Source: Pseudohalioglobus lutimaris (GTDB lineage: Bacteria > Pseudomonadota > Gammaproteobacteria > Pseudomonadales > Halieaceae). Taken from it: a stretch of DNA of 64,000 bases. Positions 28,016 through 37,547 of this stretch are shown here, piece by piece. The DNA lies in contig NZ_PKUS01000003.1 of NCBI RefSeq assembly GCF_002866825.1, positions 186,001 through 250,000 of the forward strand. Reading direction: 5' to 3'. How positions within the stretch are numbered: the stretch's first letter is position 1; the number at the start of each line of letters is the position of its first letter. The translations under genes were made by a program, and so were the position numbers. The notes beneath the pieces were generated by a model that saw only the letters and a list, made by a program, of their open reading frames with translations, had not been told where the DNA came from and did not search any database.

Positions 28016-29515
28016 ATGAAACAGTCGCTTCAACTCAAGCTTGGCCAACAGCTGACGATGACTCCGCAGCTGCAGCAGGCCATCCGTTTACTACAACTAT
28101 CCACGCTGGACCTGCAACAGGAAATCCAGCAAGCGCTGGACAGCAACCCCCTGCTGGAAGTGAACGAGGAAGACAACGCCGCAAGTTCCATCGCCGAAGA
28201 GGTTCAAAACCAACAGTCTCCGGAGGCGCAACAGGAGAAAGGCGATCAGGGCGACGAGTGGAAGGATGCCTCCAGCAACGCAGACACCAACGTCAGCAAC
28301 GAAACCATACCTGACGAGTTACCCGTGGATACACAATGGGATGACCTGCTGCCCTCCAGCTCAGCCGCCCCCGCACCCATGGGCGACGACTTCGCGGATG
28401 ACGACTTCGCGGCCCGCAACGCACCACGCGAGAGCCTGCGTGAGCAACTTCTCTGGCAACTGAACCTCGCGCGCCTGTCCGATACCGACCGACTGATTGC
28501 GCTGTCAATCATCGACGCCACCGATGGTGCGGGCAGGCTCCAGCTCACTCTGGAAGACATTCTCGAGTCGTTCGACGCAGAACTCGACATTGAAATGGAC
28601 GAGGTGGTGGCCGTATTGCACCGGCTGCAGCAGTTTGAGCCCGCGGGAGTGTGCACCCGCGACCTGCAGGAATGCCTGCTAGTACAGCTGCAACAGTTAC
28701 CCCCCACCACGCCATACATCGAACAGGCAAGAGTGATTCTGAACCGACACCTGCCGCAGCTGGCAAATGGCGATTTCAGCCAGATAATGCGTCGCACCAG
28801 GCTCAAGGAACCCCAGCTCAAGGAGGCACTGGCATTAATCCAGACCCTGGACCCGCGGCCGGGAGAAACCTGCGCTCCGGATGAGGTCGAGTATGTTATT
28901 CCCGATGTCTTTGTCAGTAAACATGAGGGGCGCTGGCGAGTAGAGCTGAACCCTGACATCGCGCCCAAACTACGCATCAACAGCGGCTACGCCAGCTTGA
29001 TAAAGCGCGCTGACAACAGCGCAGACAACACCTATTTACGCGATAACCTGCAGGAAGCGCGCTGGTTCCTGAAAAGCCTGCAGAGCCGCAACGAAACCTT
29101 GATGAAGGTCGCTACCAAGATTGTCGAACACCAGCGCAACTTCCTCGAATATGGCGAGGAAGCAATGAAACCCCTGGTGTTGCACGACATTGCGGAAGCG
29201 GTGGAAATGCACGAATCAACAATTTCGCGCGTTACTACCCAGAAGTATATGCATACTCCGCGCGGCATCTTCGAGCTGAAATATTTCTTCTCCAGCCACG
29301 TATCAACAACCAGTGGCGGAGAATGCTCCTCTACCGCAATACGCGCATTGATTCGTAAACTGGTCGCCGCGGAAAATTCGCGCAAACCCCTGAGTGACAA
29401 CAAGATCACCCAGCTGCTGGAAGAACAAGGTATAAAAGTAGCCAGGCGGACTATCGCCAAGTACCGTGAAACCCTGCATATACCACCGTCGAATGAGCGT
29501 AAGCGGCTGATCTAG
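28016..29515 (+). CDS. rpoN: RNA polymerase sigma-54 factor
   Basis: The 499-residue sigma factor has the Gln/Leu-rich activator-interacting region I at the N-terminus ([18 protein letters not shown]), an acidic region II at about 45-140, the core-binding domain, a helix-turn-helix near 400 and the RpoN box [10 protein letters not shown] at 476-485. It directs activator-dependent transcription at -24/-12 promoters. ATG 28016 is used; the frame is open upstream but that part overlaps lptB and has no homology. It is followed by hpf, ptsN, rapZ and ptsO, the conserved rpoN operon. Confidence 0.97.
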   Translation: MKQSLQLKLGQQLTMTPQLQQAIRLLQLSTLDLQQEIQQALDSNPLLEVNEEDNAASSIAEEVQNQQSPEAQQEKGDQGDEWKDASSNADTNVSNETIPDELPVDTQWDDLLPSSSAAPAPMGDDFADDDFAARNAPRESLREQLLWQLNLARLSDTDRLIALSIIDATDGAGRLQLTLEDILESFDAELDIEMDEVVAVLHRLQQFEPAGVCTRDLQECLLVQLQQLPPTTPYIEQARVILNRHLPQLANGDFSQIMRRTRLKEPQLKEALALIQTLDPRPGETCAPDEVEYVIPDVFVSKHEGRWRVELNPDIAPKLRINSGYASLIKRADNSADNTYLRDNLQEARWFLKSLQSRNETLMKVATKIVEHQRNFLEYGEEAMKPLVLHDIAEAVEMHESTISRVTTQKYMHTPRGIFELKYFFSSHVSTTSGGECSSTAIRALIRKLVAAENSRKPLSDNKITQLLEEQGIKVARRTIAKYRETLHIPPSNERKRLI

Positions 29516-29536
29516 TATGCGGGTCTCAAAACGAGC

Positions 29537-29566
29537 AAAAAAAAACCGAAGCGCTATAGCGTTGGT
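29537..29566 (-). terminator. Terminator-like hairpin oriented antisense, between rpoN and hpf
   Basis: Read on the minus strand, an 8-bp stem with a two-base bulge (centre CGCTATAGCG) is followed by a run of nine T (29545-29537). No minus-strand gene ends here, so it would stop antisense transcription entering rpoN. On the plus strand there is no T run. Confidence 0.5.
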
Positions 29567-29590
29567 CTAGAATTCAGTAACAAGGAAAAT

Positions 29591-29620
29591 CCGGCAATGC
29601 CGGTCCCGGCTCGAACCGGG
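29591..29620 (+). other. Two tandem GC-rich stem-loops before hpf
   Basis: CCGGCAATGCCGG (5-bp stem) and CCCGG-CTCGAA-CCGGG (5-bp stem) lie one base apart, 25 bases upstream of the hpf ATG. Neither has a T tract. They may shape the hpf leader or serve as RNA-processing or stability elements. Confidence 0.4.
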
Positions 29621-29644
29621 TTCACTCGAAGAAGGAGCAATAAT

Positions 29645-29932
29645 ATGCAACTGACCGTCAGCGGACATCATGTGGAAGTAACCGATCCCCTGCGTGAATA
29701 TGTGGAGCAAAAATTCGAACGCCTCCAGCGACACTTCGACCAGATCACTAATATCGAGGTCACCCTAATCGTCGAGAAAATGGAGCAGAAAGCCGAGGCG
29801 AAAATCCACATTTCCGGAGCCGACATCTTCGCGCATGCCGAGTCCGAAGACATGTACGCCGCAATCGACTCACTGGCGGACAAACTTGACCGCCAGCTAA
29901 TCAAGCACAAGGAAAAGAATCGCGGGCACTAG
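29645..29932 (+). CDS. hpf: Ribosome hibernation promoting factor, short form
   Basis: The 95-residue protein has the beta-alpha-beta-beta-beta-alpha fold of HPF/YfiA: MQLTVSGHHVEVTDPLREYVEQK at the start, then EAKIHISGADIFAHAES and DMYAAIDSLADKLDRQLIKHKEK. It binds the 30S decoding region and helps form inactive 100S ribosomes. It lacks the dimerising C-terminal domain of long HPF. GAAGGAG precedes the ATG. Confidence 0.96.
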   Translation: MQLTVSGHHVEVTDPLREYVEQKFERLQRHFDQITNIEVTLIVEKMEQKAEAKIHISGADIFAHAESEDMYAAIDSLADKLDRQLIKHKEKNRGH

Positions 29933-29948
29933 CGCCCGTATTATTATC

Positions 29949-30416
29949 ATGCAACCCCTTGCCACACTACTGACCCCGGAGCGCGCAGCTTGCCAGATTC
30001 CGGGGCTCAGCAAGAAAAGACTTTTTGAATCCCTCGCCCGCATCATCAGCGACGACCAATTGTCACTGTCTTACGACGAGGTGTTCAGCCATTTCATCGC
30101 CAGGGAAAAACTCGGAAGCACAGGTCTGGGCGAAGGTATCGCCATCCCCCACTGCCGCATTGGCAACTGCAGCCAGCCCACAGGAGCGCTGCTGACGCTG
30201 GCCGAGCCTATCGATTTTGACTCCCCGGACAACCAACCGGTAGACCTCGTTTTCGCATTGCTGGTGCCCGAGGAAGCAACCCAACAGCACCTGGACACCC
30301 TCGCGGGACTGGCGCGCTTGTTCAGCCAGGCCAGCTTCTGTGACGCGCTGCGCGCTGCGCGCACCGCAGATGAGGTGTTCAGGATAGCTACCGAAGCGGA
30401 GGCGGTGCCCCCCTAG
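29949..30416 (+). CDS. ptsN: Nitrogen-PTS regulatory protein EIIA-Ntr
   Basis: The 155-residue EIIA domain has the phosphorylated histidine His68 in GEGIAIPHCR, and a DLVFALLVPEEATQQHL segment. It receives phosphate from NPr and regulates potassium and nitrogen functions by protein contacts. The stop TAG lies in the loop of a terminator-like hairpin directly before rapZ. Confidence 0.95.
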   Translation: MQPLATLLTPERAACQIPGLSKKRLFESLARIISDDQLSLSYDEVFSHFIAREKLGSTGLGEGIAIPHCRIGNCSQPTGALLTLAEPIDFDSPDNQPVDLVFALLVPEEATQQHLDTLAGLARLFSQASFCDALRAARTADEVFRIATEAEAVPP

Positions 30417-30428
30417 GGGGCGGTTTTT
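30407..30428 (+). terminator. Terminator-like hairpin spanning the ptsN stop and the rapZ start
   Basis: A six-pair stem (GCCCCC with GGGGGC) and a three-base loop containing bases of the ptsN stop TAG are followed by GG and five T, immediately before the rapZ ATG at 30429. The stem also contains the only G-rich candidate ribosome binding site for rapZ. Confidence 0.55.
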
Positions 30429-31283
30429 ATGCAGCTAATAATTATCAGCGGGCGTTCAGGCTCGGGTAAGAGTACGGCCTTGCACCAACTGGAGGACGAG
30501 GGTTACTACTGCATCGACAACCTGCCCGTATCTCTTCTACCCTCTCTTGTGGCCGAGGCGCAGCTGGAGGAATTCGCGCATTTTCGCGGCACCGCAGTCT
30601 GTATCGACGCCCGCAACGCCTGGAAGTACCTTGCCGATTTTGGCCAGGTCATGGATGACCTGCCGGCGTCCGTCGAATCGGAGGTCTTATTCCTGGACGC
30701 GGAGGAGTCGGCCCTGATCAAGCGCTTCTCCGAAACGCGCAGAAAGCACCCCCTCACCACTGACAGCATGCCCCTCGCTGATGCCATCGCCAGGGAGCGA
30801 GAGTTACTGGAACCCATTTCCAGCGCCGCTACATTAGTGCTGGACACCAGCCAGATGACCATTTACGAATTGCGCGACGCGATCAAACAGCGCTTGCTGG
30901 GCAGCCGCAGTGGCAGCATGTCTGTGCTCATCCAGTCTTTCGGCTTCAAGCGCGGTATTCCAACCGATGCTGACCTGGTCTTCGATGTACGCATGTTGCC
31001 CAACCCCCACTGGGTAAAAGAGCTGAGACTGCTAAATGGTACCGACGCAGCGGTGCGGGATTTTCTCGAAGCCCAGCCAATGACCGGTGAGCTCTACGCC
31101 GATATTCGCAACTTCCTCGACACCTGGCTACCGCGCTACAAGGAGAGCAATCGCAGCTATATGACCATAGCTATTGGCTGTACCGGCGGCCAGCATCGTT
31201 CGGTATACTTGACAGAGCGACTGTTCAAGAACTACCAGGAACAATACCCGGGAATTCACATCAGACACAGGGAAATTCAGTAA
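30429..31283 (+). CDS. rapZ: RNase adaptor RapZ
   Basis: The 284-residue protein has an N-terminal P-loop (GRSGSGKST, 8-16), Walker B-like VLFLDAEE, and a C-terminal RNA/metabolite-binding domain ending with GCTGGQHRSVYL. In E. coli it binds GlmZ and GlmY RNAs and recruits RNase E to control glucosamine-6-phosphate synthase. The ATG lies directly after a terminator-like T run, so its expression may be attenuated or coupled to ptsN. Confidence 0.95.
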   Translation: MQLIIISGRSGSGKSTALHQLEDEGYYCIDNLPVSLLPSLVAEAQLEEFAHFRGTAVCIDARNAWKYLADFGQVMDDLPASVESEVLFLDAEESALIKRFSETRRKHPLTTDSMPLADAIARERELLEPISSAATLVLDTSQMTIYELRDAIKQRLLGSRSGSMSVLIQSFGFKRGIPTDADLVFDVRMLPNPHWVKELRLLNGTDAAVRDFLEAQPMTGELYADIRNFLDTWLPRYKESNRSYMTIAIGCTGGQHRSVYLTERLFKNYQEQYPGIHIRHREIQ

Positions 31284-31553
31284 GTGATTGAGACCCAGGT
31301 CACTATCGTCAACAAGCTGGGGCTGCACGCCAGGGCGGCGGCCAAGTTTGTCGGCTGCACCTCAGCTTTTGCCAGCGACATCCGCGCTGGCAAGGATGGG
31401 CAACTGGTTGACGCCAAGAGCATAATGTCAGTAATGATGCTGGCTGCAGGCAAAGGTACCGTGCTTGACCTGAAAATCGAGGGCCGGGATGAAGACGACG
31501 CCCTGGAAGCGCTCACTACATTGATTGCAAATCGCTTCGACGAAGCCGAGTAG
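31284..31553 (+). CDS. ptsO: HPr-like phosphocarrier NPr
   Basis: An 89-residue HPr-fold protein with the phosphorylated His15 in NKLGLHARAAAKFV and the second conserved segment VDAKSIMSVMMLAA. It carries phosphate from EI-Ntr (ptsP, not in the window) to PtsN. The start is GTG at 31284, immediately after the rapZ TAA. Confidence 0.95.
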   Translation: MIETQVTIVNKLGLHARAAAKFVGCTSAFASDIRAGKDGQLVDAKSIMSVMMLAAGKGTVLDLKIEGRDEDDALEALTTLIANRFDEAE

Positions 31554-31652
31554 TCGTCTCTGTAACTAATCACGTTGTTGCTACCGGCCGTTTACCGGAT
31601 AATCTCCCGGCGGCGGGCACTGCTTCCCGCTGCTGAAAGCGGAGCCCACGGC

Positions 31653-33005
31653 ATGCCCCAGAACATCGCCAAACCCCAGGACACACTCGACAGACTGACG
31701 CTGTCACTGGACAGCGGCGCCTTTGTCGATGTGCAGCGCATGCTCAATGGCATGCCGCCTGCGGATATCGCGCATATGCTGGAGTCCTCCCCTCCCAAGT
31801 TCCGGAACATCCTGTGGAAACTGATCGATGTCGACCTGGAGGGTGAGGTCCTGGGTGAGTTGCCCGACGACCTTCAGTCACACTTCCTGTCACGTATGGA
31901 TGCTGCCGAGGTGGCCACCATCACCGAGGGACTCGAAGATGACGATATCGCCGACATACTCCAGCAACTCCCGGATCGCATAACCTGGGAAGTACTCAAC
32001 TCCATGGACCACCAGGACCGCGCGCGCCTGGAACAGGTCATGCTCTATCCTGATGATGTCGCCGGTGGCCTGATGAACACCGACACCATCACCATCCGCG
32101 CCAGACTGACCCTGGACGTGGTTATGCGTTATCTGCGCCGCCATGAAGACCTGCCGCCGATGACCGACAACCTCATCGTCGTCAATCGTTCAGACCAGTT
32201 TATTGGCCTCTTGCCGTTGCGCACCCTGCTGGTTTCCGACCCGTCCACCACGGTTCGCGAAATGATGATTACGGACATCGACCCCATCCCGGTGGACACG
32301 CCCGATGATGAGGTGGCGCGACTCTTCGAGCGCAATGACTGGGTATCGGCGCCCGTGGTAGACGAGAGTGGTAGACTTCTGGGCCGTATTACCATTGACG
32401 ACGTGGTCGATGTCATCCGTGAGGATGCGGATCACTCCTTCATGTCCATGGCCGGACTGGATGAAGAAGAGGATACCTTCGCGCCGGTGGCCAGGGCCGC
32501 ACCTAAACGGGCTATCTGGCTGGGTATCAACCTGATTACCGCATTTATCGCCGCCGCTGCCATCAACATGTTTCAGGACACCATCGACAAGGTTGTGGCT
32601 CTGGCGGTACTGATGCCGATTGTCGCTTCCATGGGCGGTGTGGCTGGTACCCAGACGCTTACTGTACTGGTACGCGGTATAGCCATGGGCCAGGTGGTTC
32701 GCAACAACCAGAACTGGCTGCTGGTGAGAGAGGTGATCATCGGTGTGATCAATGGCGTCGTGTGGGCTGCTGTAGTGGCTGTCGCCGCTTCACTGTGGTT
32801 TGACGACTGGAACATAGCATTGATTATCGGCGCGGCCATGGTCATCAACCTGGTGACTGCAGCCTTTACCGGTGCCGCGCTACCCCTGCTGCTCACCCGC
32901 TTTAAAATTGACCCGGCATTAGCCGGTGGCGTTATCCTCACGACCGTCACCGACGTGGTCGGTTTTGTCTCCTTCCTCGGCCTGGCTACGATGTTCTATG
33001 CGTGA
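31653..33005 (+). CDS. mgtE: Magnesium transporter MgtE
   Basis: The 450-residue protein has the MgtE order: N-terminal superhelical domain (about 10-130), a CBS pair (about 135-260; MMITDIDPIPVDTPDDEVARLF), a connecting helix, then five membrane helices with the pore motif region VLMPIVASMGGVAGTQTLTV. It conducts Mg2+ and is gated by cytosolic Mg2+ binding to the N and CBS domains. ATG 31653 with GGAG ahead gives the normal length. I see no M-box-like leader in the 99 bases after ptsO. Confidence 0.95.
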   Translation: MPQNIAKPQDTLDRLTLSLDSGAFVDVQRMLNGMPPADIAHMLESSPPKFRNILWKLIDVDLEGEVLGELPDDLQSHFLSRMDAAEVATITEGLEDDDIADILQQLPDRITWEVLNSMDHQDRARLEQVMLYPDDVAGGLMNTDTITIRARLTLDVVMRYLRRHEDLPPMTDNLIVVNRSDQFIGLLPLRTLLVSDPSTTVREMMITDIDPIPVDTPDDEVARLFERNDWVSAPVVDESGRLLGRITIDDVVDVIREDADHSFMSMAGLDEEEDTFAPVARAAPKRAIWLGINLITAFIAAAAINMFQDTIDKVVALAVLMPIVASMGGVAGTQTLTVLVRGIAMGQVVRNNQNWLLVREVIIGVINGVVWAAVVAVAASLWFDDWNIALIIGAAMVINLVTAAFTGAALPLLLTRFKIDPALAGGVILTTVTDVVGFVSFLGLATMFYA

Positions 33006-33522
33006 TCCCCAATCAGAGCTTGATGACGGCCAGGAAGAAGGCCCCAGCAAATCAGAACTGAAACGGCAGATGCATGCCCGCCAGTCCCTGGGCGAGGAAC
33101 TGACCCAACTCAACGACCAGCAGCTGGATGGGCTGCCCATTGCCGATGAACAATTGCTGCGAGCTATCCGCGAAACCCGTCGTATCCGCAGCAAGAACGC
33201 ACTGCGCCGTCATCTACAGTACGTTGGCAAGCTGATGCGCAATATTGACCCGGAGCCGATCACAGAAGCGCTTGAGCAAATGCGCCGGCCCGCCAGCGAG
33301 GCGAGCGCCGCTTTTCACCAGTTGGAGCGACTGCGGGAGGATGTTCTGGTCAAGGGTGTCAGCGGTGTGGAGATGGTGATCCAGCGCTGGCCGCAGGCAG
33401 ATCGACAGCAGTTGCGTCAACTGGTGCTGCAGCACCAGCGGGAACAGAAACTGGGCAAGCCTCCAGCTGCCAGCCGCAAACTATTCCGCTACTTGCGCGA
33501 ACTGCAGGACAACCACGGATAA
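32998..33522 (+). CDS. darP: Ribosome biogenesis factor DarP (YjgA, DUF615)
   Basis: The 174-residue helical protein has the YjgA core KSELKRQMHARQSLGEEL and ETRRIRSKNALRRHLQYVGKLMR. DarP helps late 50S subunit maturation near the peptidyl transferase centre. Its ATG overlaps the mgtE end by eight bases. It is usually found beside pmbA; here it follows mgtE and converges with yhdP, with only two bases between stops. Confidence 0.93.
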   Translation: MRDPQSELDDGQEEGPSKSELKRQMHARQSLGEELTQLNDQQLDGLPIADEQLLRAIRETRRIRSKNALRRHLQYVGKLMRNIDPEPITEALEQMRRPASEASAAFHQLERLREDVLVKGVSGVEMVIQRWPQADRQQLRQLVLQHQREQKLGKPPAASRKLFRYLRELQDNHG

Positions 33523-33524
33523 GG

Positions 33525-36500
33525 TCAAGGGTCCTCCTGGCTCGCAGGCTGCTGCACGTCGCCTTTATCCGTTTCCCCATCGATATTGGCCGACCCGGCA
33601 GGCGTCAACTCTGCAGGTACAACCCGGGCCTCCGCAGCCGACTCCAGGCGCATCTCATCATCGAAAATACGATCGAAGTCCACCTGCGGTTCGTCCCACG
33701 TGCCCTGGATAGAGTAGACCCCGCTGGACAACCTATTCATTTGCTTCTCGAAGACTTTGCTGACCACGAACACACCGGCGGCGACGGCGGGCCCAGCCGT
33801 CAGTGCCGCTACCCACGGCAGGTTGTTGGCAACCGGCAGGGTAGCCACCAGCTCACCGTCGAGGCTGCGTGTGGCGATGTCAGAGACACCGCTCATCGCG
33901 AAAGCGCTGGCACTGCTGCGCACTGACAGGCTGGCCACTTCCAGGGTGCCAGTGTGGAAAAAAACCTCTCCGTCCACTGTGTCAAAACTAAGGCCAGACT
34001 CAAACATATGCGAGAGGCTCAGGCGTTCGACAATACCGGCGAGGTTGACAATCTCCACCACTTTCAACGCACCCGCCCCGCCCGGGGTTTTCAGGAACCT
34101 GCCGGACCCGAGGCCCAGCCTGACGGCCCCCTCAAGTTCAGCCAGAGAAGCCTTGTCCGGCGGCCCGGCCCACCCCAGGTCCAGGACGACCTCCCCTTCG
34201 TCGGTTTCCAGGAAACGCGCGTAACCGAGCTGTTCCAGCGTATCCCCGATATCATCAAACTGTAAGGGCAGTTCCAGGCGACTGCCCTGCGCGGGGACCC
34301 AGCTAAGTCGACCTGGTGCCGCCGCCAGTAACCGCATACCCATCAAATCACCCTGGATATTGTCTGCGTTGATTTCCCCGTCAGCCGAGCTCAAGTCAAA
34401 AGCCAGGGACCCGGCGGGTTTACCATCGATTCGTAGTTCAGTGAGGCTTACCTTAATATCAGGCAGGGAGATGGGCTCCGCCACTGCAGCATCAGGGCCC
34501 TCTCCCTGGGCCTGAGGGTCGGAGTCCAGGCCATCTCGGGCCACCAGATCCAGGTAGTCCAGTTGCAGCAGCGCCGGTCCATCTACCGGCTGCTGGTACT
34601 CGCCCTGCAACCAATCCGTAGTGCCACGCACGGTTAAACCATTTACCGACTGCTGCAGGCTGAAATTGACACCCTGGTACTCTCGACCAAAAAACAACAA
34701 GCGTTCGGCCTGCATACCGTTTATCCCCAGCCGGAAACCTTCTGCCGCTTCCGCTACAGGCGCAGCAGCCTGTGGGGCGGGCTGAGTCGCCCCCTCATCA
34801 TCGGTGTCCGCTGGCAACAGGTACCGCGAGGTAAAATCAAGCCATGCCTGTACATCAACCACACCCGCCCGCCCCTGGGCCAGTATCGCCTGCGGCTGTA
34901 ACTCAGGTGGCGGTGCCGACAGACCCAGCGAAGCGGCCTGCAGGGTCTGGCCGGTGATATCAAGATGCAGGGACAGGTCTTCCCCCAGGGCAATCCCCAT
35001 GACTGTTTTTTCACCGCCAAGGGGCAACGCCAGTTCCAGCGGCCGTGACTCTGCGGCCGCTTTCTTCCAGGGGGCGGGTAAATCAAGCGCCATGCCTTCC
35101 AGGGAGGAGCGCAGGGTGAGTAACGATGCCTCTCCCGGAATCACGCTCACCAGTCCATCCACCACCGCTACACCTTCGGCAAGCGACAGGGCATCTACAG
35201 ACAGCCAATCCTGCACGTCCCGCGCCGCGACGCTGCCCTGCAAGGCAACCTCCAGAGCCGAATCAGCAATGGCAAATGGCAGGTCGCCTCCGCGCAGGGC
35301 ACGCTGGCTGATATCTGCCACCACTTCACGGCCCCAAAGCCGCGCCTGTAACTGATCAGCCCTGAACCCGGCGGCAGAGGTGTAGCGCAATTGCCCGTTA
35401 ACTGCATTGAGCGGCAGCCTGCCCGGGTCTATTGTCAGGTCTACGTCTGCCAGATCGACGCTGACATCCACCAGCGGCGCTGCGGTCTTGTCTGCCAGGT
35501 TGAGCTGTAGTTGCAAAACGGTCTGTAAGCCGCCAGTCGCAGCCCAGTTGTCGAACACCCCCCCAGTGAGGCTACCCAGCAGTGATTCATTCACGGCACG
35601 CAAGCCGTCCACGGCACCGCCCGTCACCTCACCGTCAATGGCCAACTGCATTTGCTGCTCTCCGTCCATCCAGGCCTCAGCAGACAGATGTGCAACCATT
35701 GAGTCATATAAGCGGGCGCGTTCCGTCCACACGCTGACATTGGTGTCGTCGATCAGTACCGTGCCTTGCAGGTCGGAGACAGGCGGCCAGTCGGGGTGGT
35801 ATGCCAATGCTGTGTTATCGAGGTCGAGCATCAACTGCACGGTGCGTAACGCGCCGGCCCCGGATCGCAGGCTGCCGCGCCATACAAACCCTGCCTGGCG
35901 GATATCCCCGTCGCCTATCGCGGTGGACAGCCAGTCTAAAAGGCCGGCGTTGAGTATGTAGGGTATGTACTTGTCACGATACACAGAGTGAGAGTCAGCA
36001 AGGCCCACCAGCAACCCCATCTCCAGGCCCGGTTCTGTCTCGCTGAACGGGATATTGAGGCTGAACAGGGCTTGCGCCTTCCCCTCCTCCGCTGCTGCCG
36101 TGATCAGGTCACTGTGCAGTAGCAGGGCCTCGCTGTCCCAGTCCAGGTGCAGGGTCCCGTAAAAGTCCTCATAGTAAAGCGGCTGAGTGAAAACCGTGGG
36201 GAAGTCCATGGAGAATTGCTGGCTGTCTATCACCACATAGCCGCCGGAGTCCGATATCTCAAAGTAGCCGGTACCCGAGGTCACCCCGGGAGCACCTTTC
36301 CAGGAATCCACTTGCAAACGATCGAAGTTACCCTCCGCATCCCAGCCGGCCAGGGGGTCAGCCAGGTCACCTACCGCCAGTTGCAAGGCGGATATCTCGC
36401 CACGCAGATTAAGTATGTCGAAAACAGAGCGCAGGGAATCAGGCACTGCCGGCATACCCGAAAAAAGCCGATTGAGAGGTTCCAGTTGCAGATCAGCCGT

Positions 36501-37514
36501 GCGCAGGCGCAGTGAGTCGCCCCATGCATCAAATTGCATACGAGGGATGTCGACTACCACGCCCTGGTGACTGACACTCAGGTCGGACGCATAAACTGTC
36601 CACCGGTTGCGGCGCTCCAGCAGTGTGGCTTTTACCGACAGCGCATCCAGGGGGATCGACCATGAGCCGTCTTCAGGGCGCAACACCGGATCGACCAGCG
36701 ACAATTCCATGTCCACTTGCGCCTCGCCGCGATCCCAGGACAACCAGATCTCACTGCCCAACTCCCCCTCTGCCCACAGCGGCGGAGTCTGGGTGAACAG
36801 GTCAGCGACTGCGGCAATATCGCCGGTATCTGCCTGCAAATACAACGTGCCCTCGAACTGGTCTGGTCTGAAGGGATTGCCCAGCCCCATACCGTGCAGG
36901 CGAATGGATGTGCCCCGGGCCGAGAGCAGGTCAGCGCGCAAGCTGCGCTCACTGCCATCACGGGCCAGGTGTAATGCGAGGGCGAGATCACGCGTTGAGC
37001 CCCCGGGCAGACTCAGCCGTAACCGATTGTTGTCCAGGGTGACATACTCGATATTGAGCAGAAAATCCTGCAGCCACTCGCCCAGCGTCCCGCCGTCGCC
37101 GCTCAGGCCGGGAATGACCAGTCTTCCCTCCTCAGTGAGCTCACCATGCAGGGTCAGGCCATCAAGCTGTAACGATGTAATCTGCAAACTGCGGGTGAGA
37201 AGTGACCCCAGTACGTCGATCCCAATGCGCCCGCCGGTGAGCTGCAGCGGTCGGGTACCGTCGTCAGGCAAATCCAGTTCCAGCCCATGAAGCACGATCT
37301 CGGGCGTAAAGGAGGACCACTGTCCGCCGATCCGCTGTGCACTGATGACAAACGGCACACGGCTGTTAAGCTGCGTCAATACTTCATCCTGCCAGCCCTG
37401 CAGATTAGTGCTCAGGTAGCGGCCAAAACTGACATAAGTAGCCAGCAGCACGACTGCGGTGACCACACAGACCCACAGTATATTGCTTAGCTTGTGAAAT
37501 ATGGATTCTTGCAA
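33525..37514 (-). CDS. yhdP: AsmA-like lipid transport protein YhdP
   Basis: The 1329-residue protein has one N-terminal membrane helix (about 11-30) followed by a long repeat-rich beta region and the AsmA-like C-terminal domain (DLGWAGPPDKASLAELEGAVRL, VEIVNLAGIVERLSL). YhdP, TamB and YdbH form bridges that move phospholipids to the outer membrane. The last 60 residues are acidic and probably disordered. The frame starts at TTG 37514 with GGGAAG upstream; I find no ATG that keeps the anchor. It is the last gene of the mre-maf-rng operon. Confidence 0.92.
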   Translation of the reverse strand: MQESIFHKLSNILWVCVVTAVVLLATYVSFGRYLSTNLQGWQDEVLTQLNSRVPFVISAQRIGGQWSSFTPEIVLHGLELDLPDDGTRPLQLTGGRIGIDVLGSLLTRSLQITSLQLDGLTLHGELTEEGRLVIPGLSGDGGTLGEWLQDFLLNIEYVTLDNNRLRLSLPGGSTRDLALALHLARDGSERSLRADLLSARGTSIRLHGMGLGNPFRPDQFEGTLYLQADTGDIAAVADLFTQTPPLWAEGELGSEIWLSWDRGEAQVDMELSLVDPVLRPEDGSWSIPLDALSVKATLLERRNRWTVYASDLSVSHQGVVVDIPRMQFDAWGDSLRLRTADLQLEPLNRLFSGMPAVPDSLRSVFDILNLRGEISALQLAVGDLADPLAGWDAEGNFDRLQVDSWKGAPGVTSGTGYFEISDSGGYVVIDSQQFSMDFPTVFTQPLYYEDFYGTLHLDWDSEALLLHSDLITAAAEEGKAQALFSLNIPFSETEPGLEMGLLVGLADSHSVYRDKYIPYILNAGLLDWLSTAIGDGDIRQAGFVWRGSLRSGAGALRTVQLMLDLDNTALAYHPDWPPVSDLQGTVLIDDTNVSVWTERARLYDSMVAHLSAEAWMDGEQQMQLAIDGEVTGGAVDGLRAVNESLLGSLTGGVFDNWAATGGLQTVLQLQLNLADKTAAPLVDVSVDLADVDLTIDPGRLPLNAVNGQLRYTSAAGFRADQLQARLWGREVVADISQRALRGGDLPFAIADSALEVALQGSVAARDVQDWLSVDALSLAEGVAVVDGLVSVIPGEASLLTLRSSLEGMALDLPAPWKKAAAESRPLELALPLGGEKTVMGIALGEDLSLHLDITGQTLQAASLGLSAPPPELQPQAILAQGRAGVVDVQAWLDFTSRYLLPADTDDEGATQPAPQAAAPVAEAAEGFRLGINGMQAERLLFFGREYQGVNFSLQQSVNGLTVRGTTDWLQGEYQQPVDGPALLQLDYLDLVARDGLDSDPQAQGEGPDAAVAEPISLPDIKVSLTELRIDGKPAGSLAFDLSSADGEINADNIQGDLMGMRLLAAAPGRLSWVPAQGSRLELPLQFDDIGDTLEQLGYARFLETDEGEVVLDLGWAGPPDKASLAELEGAVRLGLGSGRFLKTPGGAGALKVVEIVNLAGIVERLSLSHMFESGLSFDTVDGEVFFHTGTLEVASLSVRSSASAFAMSGVSDIATRSLDGELVATLPVANNLPWVAALTAGPAVAAGVFVVSKVFEKQMNRLSSGVYSIQGTWDEPQVDFDRIFDDEMRLESAAEARVVPAELTPAGSANIDGETDKGDVQQPASQEDP

Positions 37515-37547
37515 AAGGGGACTTCCCGCCTCGAACGCCCTGCCTGT

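Noticed and set aside
31554-31652. Magnesium riboswitch before mgtE
   Set aside because: The 99-base leader is too short for an M-box and I see no matching conserved elements, only a small GCGGG/CCCGC stem.
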